This document shows positions 1 through 9,045 of a stretch of 64,000 nucleotides of DNA, piece after piece (position 1 is the first letter of the stretch; each line of letters starts with the position of its first letter). A program made the position numbers and the translations under genes. Origin of the DNA: Marthasterias glacialis (Eukaryota > Echinodermata > Asteroidea > Forcipulatida > Asteriidae); contig OU452234.1 in NCBI GenBank assembly GCA_911728455.2, positions 5,594,549 through 5,658,548 of the forward strand, in the 5' to 3' direction. Under the pieces are notes generated by a model. The model was not told where the DNA came from. It saw only the letters and a program-made list of their open reading frames with translations, and searched no databases.

Positions 1-310
1 TTGAGTCTTCCATGGCTGCCCTTGGTATTTTTATTGGGCAGGAAGTTGAGTCTTCCGTGGCTGCCCTTGGTATTTTCATTGGGTGGGAAGTTGAGTCTTC
101 CATATCTGCCCTTGGTATTTTTATTGGGCGGGAAGTTGAGTCTTCCATGGCTGCCCTTGGTATTTTTATTGGGCGGGAAGTTGAGTCTTCCATGGCTGCC
201 CTTGGTATTTTTATTGGGCGGGAAGTTGAGACTTCCATATCTGCCCTTGGTATTTATATTGGGAGGGAAGTTGAGTCTTCCATGGCTGCCCTTGGTAATT
301 TTATTGGGCC
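1..310. repeat. 45-bp minisatellite, about 7 units, cut by window start
   Basis: A 45-bp unit beginning 'ttgagtcttccatggctgcc' is repeated about seven times with a few substitutions per unit, then stops at about 310. Because 45 is a multiple of three, several frames stay open and give a 15-residue repeat. I see no splice context or homology that makes this coding. The array probably continues left of the window. It lies within what would be intron 1 of SMC6 copy C if that copy has a gene body. Confidence 0.9.
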
Positions 311-666
311 AGTTGTTTAATAAGTGTTTAATGTTGATATCATAATTGTTTTTTGTGAATTTGTATAGTTGCCATATCGCTCCCGAGTTTCCTGAGGCTA
401 TGATTCCAACCAAAGGTCACAGTGGTGGAAGCGCAACTTTACTTTGACTAGGTTTAGAAGACAAGTTAATGTATTTCACGTTTAGCGTTAAGCAAAATGA
501 TGGTATTTGTACCATGAGCAAATATTGGATGGACCTCGTGTAGGTTCTTGTTTTTAATTTGTTCGGTATCCGGGAGTATTGAATAAAAAACGGTTGTTGA
601 AGGCTGTGACATAAATTCACACAAACAAGAATGTTTCTTATTGGTTTTGTATTATGGAGTCTGAGC
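311..666. other. No recognised feature
   Basis: AT-rich sequence between the minisatellite and the copy C duplication. I see no exon, repeat family or RNA gene in it. Short open frames here lack any recognisable homology. Confidence 0.5.
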
Positions 667-777
667 ATAATCAGAGTCTAACAGTTTGGGTGTCGAGTTA
701 CCTTTATGGTGTTGGGTTTTGTCAGAGTGAGGAAAGATCCTAGTAAATCCCTCTCAAGGGAGTTAGGGTTAACATAC

Positions 778-927
778 CGATGTGTCCAAATCAGCACTTT
801 GGGTCAGGTTTCCTTCTTCTTCGTCGCTACTGTATTCAGGCTCCGAGGATGATGGCGTCTCCCGTCGAGCCCTCTTGGCCGACGGGCCCTCCTCTTTGCA
901 TCGGTGAGGATTCCTCGTCTTGGACAT
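778..927 (-). CDS. SMC6: SMC6 exon 1, third copy (copy C), partial
   Basis: A 150-nt first coding exon with ATG at 927-925 and donor GTATG after codon 50. It encodes the same 50 residues as exon 1 of copy B, starting [10 protein letters not shown] and containing the basic patch AKRARRE and an acidic SSDEEEG stretch. The only coding difference from B that I see is a synonymous change in the second-last codon. Exon 2 is not found between 777 and 1. Intron 1 of copy B is 1.6 kb, so exon 2 could lie left of the window. This could be the start of a full third gene, an isolated duplicated exon 1, or an allelic haplotype misplaced in assembly. Confidence 0.75.
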
Positions 928-979
928 AATTGCAAAAGCTTATGTTGTTAGATGATGACAGACGCTGTGCAAGTTGTCA
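928..979 (-). other. Predicted 5' UTR part of copy C exon 1
   Basis: Just upstream of the copy C start codon, a candidate 3' splice site 'ttaatacag' ends at 980. It lies at the same place as in copy B, and copy A has a different acceptor at a similar distance. This suggests the start codon lies in the second transcribed exon. The matching upstream exon of copy B (37,045-37,078) is cut by the duplication breakpoint in copy C. Confidence 0.4.
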
Positions 980-1001
980 CTGTATTAAGAAAACACGATT
1001 T

Positions 1002-1103
1002 GACCCAGTAACTAGGGCGCCGTACTCCTTTTTATTAATTTTTGACTTGGACGGTCTTACGCAACCAAGTCAAAGTTTCAAAATAGTACCCCAGACTAGG
1101 GTC
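1002..1103. mobile_element. Short MITE-like element in the SMC6-C 5' region
   Basis: A 102-bp element starting 'gacccagtaactagggcg' and ending 'tagtaccccagactagggtc'. The ends are imperfect inverted repeats. The same element sits at 36,239-36,340 upstream of copy B, so it was carried by the duplication. The copy A upstream region lacks it. Confidence 0.55.
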
Positions 1104-1849
1104 TAAAAATGGACATCTGCAATAACATTATTACCCTGGTCATTCTTGGTTGGTGGATTAGACCGATTGTGCGACCCGCGTCATGTGACCTATTGTGGGT
1201 ATTAAATGTAAACAAGCACATCGTCCTCTATGCTCAGTGCAGACCATCCGGGGATTCAGTACTTCCAGTGACATCATGATTTCTTTGCTGCCCTATTTCC
1301 GGGATTTTGATCAATTTAGGCGGCGGGCTAGTTTAAGTTAAAGGAGTAAAAACTCCCTGCAAATATCATTTCTTTTGTCAATTTAATGTCGCAAAAAGAG
1401 AAGTTAGTCCGATGCAATAATTATATAGAAAGCAGAAAACTATACAATAATGTCAACATCAATCACCATGGCCCATCCTCTTTAACATGCAGTAATCCAA
1501 TATCAAACGAGTAAACATTACTTATTGAACTTTCGAATGTCAACCGTCGAATAAGTAACCAACTTCAGTCCGGAGGAAACCATGTAACTTTCCCGTCAAT
1601 CCCAAAATGCACACACAATGCTCAAAACAGCCGATGTGGATGTGGCGATGTAGGTCAACGATCGAGAGTAGTTTGTTCATCTAAATGTATCTGAAGTTGC
1701 ACGGAATTACACAAGTTCAATAATATTTATAAAAAATAGTCTAGAAATTAAACAAATCGGGAAATAATATCTTACCCAAGGAAAGCTTGTTCTACTCAGC
1801 AGAGTAGAAAGGAAGGAAATGCATTGGCTAGTTTTTAACATTGAGAGTA
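1104..1849. other. Copy C upstream sequence, no other feature
   Basis: To 1,791 this is the 5' upstream region duplicated from copy B, containing the candidate 5' UTR intron. From 1,792 it is unrelated sequence. I see no clear core promoter element. Confidence 0.5.
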
Positions 1850-2157
1850 GACCCAGTAACTGGGGCGCTGTACTCCTTTTTTGAGATTTTTGACATTATC
1901 TGTCGTACTAGCGCCCCAGTCCGTGGTATATTTGGAAAGTGCTCCGAAGCGGTTTTTTCTGAATCAGTTACAAAATTGTCAAAATTGCGACAAAGACTCG
2001 ACAGAATTGCTTGAAAATCGTCTACTGGCTTCTCCAAGTATTTACGGTGAAATAAAATGCAGTTAATTGGACTTACGATCATTTTTGGTCCTCCAAATCG
2101 ATGGTTTTTAGCCCACTATCACGCATATATCAAATTTGCCGTTAGAATCGCCATTTT
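1850..2157. repeat. Repeat module headed by the gacccagtaact motif, copy 1
   Basis: Begins 'gacccagtaactggggcgc' and runs to about 2,157. The copy at 4,386-4,706 is in the same orientation and shares blocks such as 'cgcctactggcttct' (cgtctactggcttct here) and 'gtcctccaaatcgatg'. The two copies are clearly diverged and lie at the two ends of the DNA that splits the copy C upstream region. Confidence 0.6.
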
Positions 2158-3088
2158 GAATGTGATACTCAACGACCGTTTCCTTATGTGTATATACGCT
2201 GTAAGGAAGGCTACATAGCTGGTATCCTGCATTGACTGCGCAAATCAATATGAATGTCAGGGCATCAGCGAACATTGGCGCTACACACAGCCTGGTATCC
2301 TGCGTTGACTGCGCGGAAAACAATATGAAAGTCAGGGCCTCAGCGAACACGCAACCCTCGCAGCGTTTATACACATAAGAAAACAGTTTTTGCCTTTAAT
2401 GTTGTTTAGTCATTCCAGATCCCCTTCCACTTTTCAGAAAAAAATGATATTGAAAGAATTTTACTTTCACCTCAACGTAACTGACGATGACATGACAATG
2501 GGTTGGAAGAGTCACCCATTTGTTTACAATATAGACAACTTCAATTGGCTTAATTTCAAATTGAAACCTATACTAAAATGAGGTTAATAATTCTCAAGTA
2601 GGCATTGACCTATAATGATGACAAAAAATACAAACATTTTTAAATGAACTATTTTAAGCAATTTAATTTGACACTACATTAAACCTTACTTTTGTTGCAT
2701 AAAAAATCTCTTCAAATTTTTGTTGTAACTTATCAATCTAGTTTACTGGTCAAAAACAGAACATTTTACCATCTTTAAATCCACAAATCTGCGTTAAAAG
2801 TACAGTATATCATTATATTAATGTGCATTTGCAAAAAAATATGCGTGGGCAGTTTCTTTCAAGTCCTGTTTTCCTATAAAAAAAATTGGGACATTGCACC
2901 GTTCGGCTAAAATGCCATATCCGGCTGTCACTTTACATCCATGGAATTTAAGTAAACTTTGATCCTTACCAAACTAGAAGGGTTGAAGAATATATCCAGC
3001 TAGGAACAGGAAGTTTGAACAATTCTAAAGGGTTGAAAACGTGAAAAAAATCGCAAGGTTTCGCCTTGCAGTGAGATGAAAGGATGCT
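2158..3088. other. No recognised feature
   Basis: AT-rich. At about 2,220-2,350 a short block is present twice ('tggtatcctgc...gactgcgc' followed by 'gtcagggc...tcagcgaaca'), giving a local tandem duplication of about 70 bp. No exon or RNA gene is recognised. Confidence 0.45.
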
Positions 3089-3934
3089 GGTCATCTCGCC
3101 CCCAAACACTCTCGCCCCCAACAATCTCGCCCCCAACAATCTCGCCCCCAAACAATCTCGCCCCCAGCCTTTGACAATCTCGCCCCCTGACAATCTCGCC
3201 CCCAAACAAAGTCGCCCCCTGATGATGACTGGAAGTCCTGATGACTTACGGTGTAAACTTAGAAATTAATTGATGGGAGATGTTGTCGCAATGCTGTCAA
3301 AAACTTGTATGATATTTTGTCAGAAAAGTATCGGCTTATAATCATCCACTGAACGAAGTTTGAGAAGGGTATTGAAAAATCACAACAAAGAAGTGTGAAA
3401 TGCTCTGCAACTAATAACCACCGTCCCATTGATCTCTTCCACGGCGGCGGACTATAGTTTGCGATCGATCGATTTCGGTAATGTGAATCAAATCAAAGTG
3501 GCATTTTTTAATGTGCACCCCAGCTTGTCAGGTGACACGTTCAATGACTGACAGTTTGATTTTGTCTCCACGAAATGCCCCTGAGTGCATTAAAAAATTA
3601 TTTTTATTCAAGAGTGAGAGACAATTTTCAATAAGAAATCACAGAACATCTTAACAACAACATGTACCATTCCTTACTACAAGGGAGATCATTCACATAT
3701 TCTTTGTTTTTTTAATTTACGCATTTTCCTTTATTTTCGAAATCGACTTTAAGTGAACACTTTATTAACTTCATCATGGTTAAAAAGGCGACTTTTCCAA
3801 TTTTTTCTTCAGATTGTCAGGGGGCGACTTTGTTTGGGGGCGAGATTGTCAAAGGCTGGGGGCGAGATTGTTTGGGGGCGAGATTGTTGGGGGCGAGTTT
3901 GTTGGGGGCGAGAGTGTTTGGGGGCGAGATGACC
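3089..3934. mobile_element. Foldback element with G-rich tandem-repeat arms
   Basis: The left arm (3,089 to about 3,221) is built from repeats of 'tctcgcccccaacaa' and variants. The right arm (about 3,815-3,934) is the same series in reverse complement, so the ends form long inverted repeats beginning 'ggtcatctcgcccccaaaca'. The roughly 590-bp centre is AT-rich with no coding potential I recognise. One strand of each arm carries six or more G5 tracts, a pattern able to form G-quadruplexes. This is a non-autonomous foldback-type element. I could not define a target-site duplication. Confidence 0.75.
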
Positions 3935-4385
3935 GGCCTCCAGATGAAAATAAACGCCATTTTGTGTTCATTTGCCTGTATGCGCGCAAACAACTCCAAT
4001 AATTTCAGTCGGTCATCGTTCTTGCGCAGTGGAGAAGTCGATGGGACCCTTCTATTTCTGAAATAGGTAAACTGGGATGATGTTTAGGAGGGAAGGGATA
4101 GGCTCTATGGTTGAACTTACCCAGGACCAATACTAATGGAATCGTCCATAATGTTCCTTTCACGTGACTCATGTGTAATGCATGTTTTCATTCATAAGGT
4201 TAGGAATATTCATACTATGCAAATTTTAGGACAATTACAGCTTATTTGATTATTCATAATTATTCATAAAAATTACATATTCATTATGACCTTTACTATG
4301 GTATTGGTAGTTTCACGTAGAACCAACAAACGCTTCATGGTGTCAAAGCCTCATAGCCTAGCGGTGTAGGCTATGGTAATATGTA
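3935..4385. other. No recognised feature
   Basis: AT-rich sequence with repeated 'attattcataa' strings near 4,250-4,285. No gene or defined repeat is seen. Confidence 0.45.
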
Positions 4386-4706
4386 GACCCAGTAACTGGG
4401 GCGCTGTACTCCTTTTTTTAAATTTTGACATTGTCGGTCGTACTAGCGCCCCAGAAAAGTATGTGTAAGTTGGTTTGAAAAGCTGTTATGGCGAAGAGGA
4501 TTTAAAACACCTCTAAAAAAGTGGCCAAAATTACGACAAAAACTCAGCAGAATTGCTGGAAAATCGCCTACTGGCTTCTCAAGATATCAAAGATGAAATA
4601 GAATGCATTTAATTGTACTTACGATCACTTTCTGTCCTCCAAATCGATGATTTTTTAGCCCACTAAAACCACTCAAAATGCAGCCGTTAAAATCGCCATT
4701 TTACTA
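4386..4706. repeat. Repeat module headed by the gacccagtaact motif, copy 2
   Basis: Second copy of the module at 1,850. A short reverse-complement copy of the head motif, ending 'gcgccccagtaaatgggtc', lies at about 4,815-4,922. The 4,386-4,922 interval is therefore bounded by inverted ends and could be one 537-bp MITE or two neighbouring short elements. Confidence 0.55.
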
Positions 4707-4922
4707 CTGCTAGTCACTTTAGTCTGGTTTCCAATAAGCTTCAGACTCTTGTGTAGTGATGGGACGTCTAGGCCAAGACCAAAATACTGCTCAAATCTCT
4801 GCGCGCGAATTAAGTCCTTTTTTTTAGATTTGTGATTTTATCGGTCGTACTAGAACGACCGGTAAATGAGGTCTAAAATCTCAACAACAAAAAAAGGAGT
4901 ACAGCGCCCCAGTAAATGGGTC

Positions 4923-5202
4923 TCGTGCCACCCATGAAGAAAATCCAGATGCATGTAATGCATTAAAAAGGATCATTTTAAAAAACAATCTAAAATAAAA
5001 AGGGAGAACTACATGCAAGTGCAAACAAATTTTGCTTAGCAGAAATGGGTTACCAGCCAATACACCATTATATATACTTCAATATATTCAAACTGGTTCC
5101 CTGCTTTTCGTAAAAAAATAACATTTTTAGCGAACTATATTATTAATATAGTTCTTTTTTGAGTTGCACATGAATAACTGTTTTTTAAGGATTAAAGAAC
5201 AG
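4923..5202. other. Interspersed repeat fragment
   Basis: Contains 'tttgcttagcagaaatgggttaccagcca', which recurs at about 6,700-6,760 in the same orientation with the following 150 bp. No gene is seen. Confidence 0.4.
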
Positions 5203-5488
5203 GCATGTCGTGGCCGAGCGGATAAGAACACCGGACTCAAGCTGTGGTGTTTCTGATCAACAGAGCATGGGTTCGAGTCCCGGTCATGACACTTGTGTCC
5301 TTAAGCAAGACACTTGACCATTATTGCTGCGTCCTTCGGACATGGTCGGATGGGACGTAAAGCCGTAGGTCCCGTGTGTTGTGTAATGCATGTAAAAGAA
5401 CCCAGTGCACTTATCGCAAAGAAAACGGGTTTGCCCCGGTGTTCCTGGTTTGATCGGCTGCAGATTACGCCCCGGCACCTTGTAATTA
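5203..5488 (+). mobile_element. tRNA-Leu-derived SINE, 5' part (split by insertion)
   Basis: The head at 5,203-5,289 resembles a type II tRNA: 'gtggccgagcgg' is the D arm, 'ggactcaagct' is the anticodon arm with anticodon CAA, and 'gggttcgagtcccgg' is the T arm. A body follows with 'aagcaagacacttgacc', 'ggtcccgtgtgttgtgtaat' and 'gccccggtgttcctgg'. The SINE stops at 5,488 where an 827-bp element is inserted, and resumes at 6,316. The large variable arm and anticodon match tRNA-Leu(CAA). The head diverges from a working tRNA and is followed by a SINE body, so I do not call a tRNA gene. Confidence 0.85.
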
Positions 5489-6315
5489 TGTAACCTGGGT
5501 AAACTAAATGGTACACTTGAATAAATCCAATAAAACTAAACGCTGGGGGAACTCACTTTACAAAAACTCAACTAAACTAAGGATCGAATAGAGAAAAGTC
5601 GCAAGGAATTGCAAAAGAGGGACAGTGACACAAAATGTAGGTTTACTCAACAAAATAACAAAAAATGATAAACCTAACCTTAAAATCAGTAAAAACTAAG
5701 CCAAGACCCAAAACACAAAAACCACAAAAACACAGTGCCAAAGCAAGTTACAAATTAAAATCAAAACAGTTTTAGGAAACCTATAAGTAAATAAAACGAG
5801 AGAGAAAATGATTAAAATACAATTCTTCAACCCCAGGATAATTATGAAGAAACACAGATTTAACAAATGAATCTAAACCAGTCTTCCAAATGAAAATTAG
5901 ATCTTAAACTTACAAATTAACTTTTAAGGAGACACAGTATTCATGGTCAAAATAATCAATTAATTATACAATAAAACAAAATTTAAGCTTACCGAGTCCA
6001 TAGCAGCAATAACTTTGTGAAGTAGGACGACTCAGAAAATTGAAGAAAATCAAAGCTAACAATGTATCACAGGATGGGGAACACAAAAATGTGGTGTTTC
6101 CCTGGAGCTGCCAAGCTGCTATCTGAAGTTAATTACCTTTACAAGGGGTGACTAACCACACTACCAAAGACTACACAAGAGGGTTCATTGTTTATTACAA
6201 GGAATTTCTAAGAAGTTAACTAAAGGGATGCTAGAAGAGCTTAGGGGGAAATGTAAACAGTGGAAAGGTATAAATCAACTCTAACATAAACACAAGCTAT
6301 TTCTACCCTGTCACA
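5489..6315. mobile_element. Candidate solo LTR inside a SINE
   Basis: An 827-bp segment starting TGTAACC and ending GTCACA interrupts the SINE. It is flanked by a 4-5 bp direct repeat (ATTA or AATTA at 5,484-5,488 and 6,315-6,319). TG...CA ends and a short target duplication are typical of LTR elements, and no internal coding region is present. It is best read as a solo LTR fossil of unassigned LTR family. It is younger than the SINE it interrupts. Confidence 0.55.
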
Positions 6316-6450
6316 ATTACATGGTGCTATGTAAAGGAACAGGTCTCATACTTCAAAAACATTACTCAGCATACCTTGCAGGAAAAAATACTGAGCACTT
6401 TGAGACGCCCATAGGGTGAGATAAAGCGTTATAACACAACTGCGTATTAT
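6316..6450 (+). mobile_element. tRNA-Leu-derived SINE, 3' part
   Basis: Continuation of the SINE at 5,203-5,488: 'attacatggtgctatgtaaa' through 'gagacgcccatagggtgaga' to 'actgcgtattattatag'. It matches the tail of the uninterrupted copy at 7,931-8,346 read on the minus strand. Confidence 0.8.
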
Positions 6451-7253
6451 TATAGCAATAATATAATTCTTTATTGAGTTGCACGTGAATACAATCATGT
6501 CAAGATTAAGGATTAAAGTACAGTGAAAGAAGATAAAAACATGGCTCATAGTACCAAAAAAAAACAATTTAAAAGGGATTACCATTACATGGATTTCCTT
6601 TAATTTGTATAAATGAATGTAATGTTTATTGACAAGAATACGGCCCCTTCTCATGGCTCTGCTACTATCAGATCATTTCATGAAGCTTCCTAAGTGCAAA
6701 TAAACTTTGCTTAGCAGAAATGGGTTACCAGCCAATACACCATTATATATATACATCAATATACTCAGACTGGTTCCCTGCTTTTCGTAAATCATTTTTA
6801 ATAACAAAATTATAGTTCTTTATATGCACATGAATATAAGAGTAAGGACTAAGGGTTAAAGTACAGTGGCAGAAAATATAAAAATGGCTTATTGAAAAAA
6901 AAAAAAAAAACCAATCCATAAGCGATTACTATAACATGGATTTCCTTTAACTTGTTTAAAATAACCATAGCAGTCCCTATTCCATCAAACTCTAACAGCA
7001 GGTTTTGTACTCTTAGACAATACATAGAGTACCGGTATATATATTGATTGCACTATGCGTAAATTAGCACCCACGTAAGCTTTTGCGGCAACATGCGTGT
7101 GGCTATAAAGAGGGCAGAACGCGCCTTCACAGCACCAGCTTTCTCTTTATCAGTCGTTTAAAACCAGTCTTAAACAGTCATGTGACCACCTTATCAACCA
7201 ATAGGACTGCCCAAATCGTCCCAAAAACAAACTGACTGGGCTATTTATGAAAT
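6451..7253. other. Interspersed repeat sequence, no gene
   Basis: Two partly similar blocks (about 6,460-6,610 and 6,810-6,960) share 'aatataattctttattgag'-like and 'taccattacatggatttcct'-like strings. From about 7,060 the sequence resembles the left half of the foldback family described at 14,430. No coding sequence is recognised. Confidence 0.45.
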
Positions 7254-7267
7254 AAGGGAATAAATGA

Positions 7268-7408
7268 GTGGCGACGAGTTCTTAAACGGCCGTTTAAAAC
7301 CGGCAGAGTCGTGGCCGTGCGATAAAGGCCCGAGCCGAAGGCGAGGGCCTTTATCGCACGGCCACGACCCTGCAAGGTTTTAAACGGCCGTTTAAGAACG
7401 AGTCACCA
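7268..7408. repeat. Near-perfect palindrome of foldback family, copy 1
   Basis: About 140 bp reading almost the same on both strands, from 'gacgagttcttaaacggccg' through a centre near 'gagccgaaggcga' and back. It contains nested palindromes: 'ttaaacggccgtttaa' in each arm and 'gataaaggcccg...gggcctttatc' at the centre. It would extrude as a long hairpin. The same module is at 9,060-9,200, 14,819-14,958 and (degenerate) 21,748-21,890. Confidence 0.9.
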
Positions 7409-7930
7409 ATCTTTTATTCCCATTCATAAGTGACCTTTTGTTAACAAATATTGAAAAATATGGAAAATTGGTTTTAAAAAAGGTATTGGATGGTTTCGTT
7501 CATTTGTCAGTTTGCAATTCATGTTCAGGGGCCCTGCTTTGCTTGTGCATCTGGTTGTCACCTCCAATATGTGTGATTTGCACGATTTAGAGTTTCAAAA
7601 CACGAAACCAGACTAAATAACAGCAGTATCTGACTGTTGGTCGTCGCTGCGGCAAGGCTTTAGAAATACATTGTTTTCACAGTAGAATAAGAGGAACTGT
7701 ATTAAAACTGACAACTGCTAGAGAATGGAGAAAGAATTTAAGAAATGGTAACGCTGATCTGATTGGTGAGTGGGATTATTTACAACAGTTTGAATTTGTT
7801 TTACCGTTGGAAGCTTTTTCCGTGTACAGTGTGGGCCCTCTGTAGTGTTAACGTTATGCAGTGCAGCGTCGCTATTTCAAACTTTCAGTGTACAAAACTT
7901 CATGTATCATGGCAGACTGTCACATATGTA

Positions 7931-8346
7931 ATAATACGCAGTTTTTACATAGCGCTTTATCACACCCTATGGGCGTCTCAGAGCGCTCAGTATTTTTTTT
8001 CCTGCGATGTATGATGAGTTACGTTTTTGAAGTTTGAGACCTGTTCCTTTACATAGCACCATGTAATGGTTCACAAGGTGCTGTGGCGCAATCTGCAGCC
8101 GATCAAACCAGGAACACCGGGGCGAACCCCTTCTCTTTGCGATAAGTGTCACTGGGTTCTTTTACGTGCATTACACAACACACGGGACCAACGGCTTTAC
8201 GTCCCATCCGAAGGACGAAGCAATAATGGTTAAGTGTCTTGCTTAAGGACACAAGTGTCACGACCGGGACCCGAACCCACACTCTGCTGATCAGAGACAC
8301 CAGAGCTTGAGTCCGGTGTTCTTATCCGCTTGGCCACGACACGCCA
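7931..8346 (-). mobile_element. Full-length tRNA-Leu-derived SINE with target duplication
   Basis: A 416-bp SINE on the minus strand, with its head at 8,346 and tail at 7,931. It is flanked by the direct repeat CACATATGTA (7,921-7,930 and 8,347-8,356). The tandem unit 2 has a single uninterrupted CACATATGTA at 9,719-9,728, which is the empty site. This fixes both SINE ends. The head has the D-arm, CAA anticodon and T-arm features, and the tail ends 'ctgcgtattatta' on the minus strand. Confidence 0.9.
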
Positions 8347-9045
8347 CACATATGTAGTTGAATTTTTCATTTTCCTGTTTCTATAAAGCTGTAATTTCAT
8401 CATCTGTGCACTGCTGGGACCTAGGCCTTTTTGATGTTGACTGATCTTCTTGGTCTGCTTTCTCCTCTGACATATTTTCTGTTTGTTCTGCCTCTTCAAC
8501 AATAACTTCCTCGTCAGTTATATCGTCAATATCAAATTAAAGGTCAAAATTATATTGCAAGTTGTCACACATTTTAACTAAAATCCAATGAATGTCTAAA
8601 AACTTCCTAAAACTTTTATCGTGCACAAACAAACAAGCAAATGTGAGCAGACGATATTTTCTTAACAGTTTTTACAGTTCTTCAGCCTCGTCCAAAAAAT
8701 AGCTTTTTAAGTGTTTCTATTAAAACTCCATTTTATTTCCTTATAAACATTTTCTCTTTAAAATATTATGATTGTACCTCGTACATTTTTTGTATGTTTG
8801 TGATAGTAACCATCTTTAAGAAATGTTTATTTGTTATTTTGAAAAAAGTAAAGTTATGCAAAATAATAAGTTAAAGGATAACAAAATCTCAAGTTTTGTT
8901 ATTCATGTTCAGGGGCCAATCACAATCTAACTGGTTTTAAACAGCCCCAGCTGTCTTTATCAGCCGTTGAAAGTCACTTAGAAATGGTCATGTGACCACT
9001 TCTTAGCCAATAGGATTGTCTAAACTGTCTGGGGTATTTATGAAT

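Larger units (their letters stand above)
667..1791 (-). repeat. Direct segmental duplicate of the SMC6-B exon-1 region
   Basis: This 1.1-kb stretch matches 35,902-37,064 in the same orientation at roughly 97% by eye, with a few substitutions and small indels. It carries the first 110 bp of intron 1, exon 1, the 5' UTR part and the upstream region. The match stops abruptly at 1,791 within the sequence 'aagcttgttct'. A further short match to B upstream sequence ('cactttagtctggttt' and beyond, 37,083 onwards) reappears near 4,725, so the upstream region of copy C looks split by about 2.9 kb of inserted DNA. Confidence 0.88.
7254..9045 (+). repeat. 1.37-kb tandem duplication, unit 1 (with SINE)
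   Basis: Starts 'aagggaataaatgagtggcg' and is followed directly by a second copy (9,046-10,409) in the same orientation. Without the SINE and one copy of its target duplication the unit is 1,366 bp, against about 1,364 for unit 2. Shared landmarks are the palindrome at its start, 'gtggtcacctcc'-type sequence, 'catggcagactgtcacatat', and a 3' part ending 'ctggggtatttatgaat'. No open frame of known type is seen. Confidence 0.85.

Noticed and set aside
1-345. 114- and 102-residue open frames with regular hydrophobic repeats
   Set aside because: They arise from the 45-bp minisatellite. There is no start context, splice signal or homology.
1850-4706. LTR retrotransposon with the two direct modules as LTRs
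   Set aside because: The modules are strongly diverged, lack TG...CA ends and enclose no recognisable coding region.
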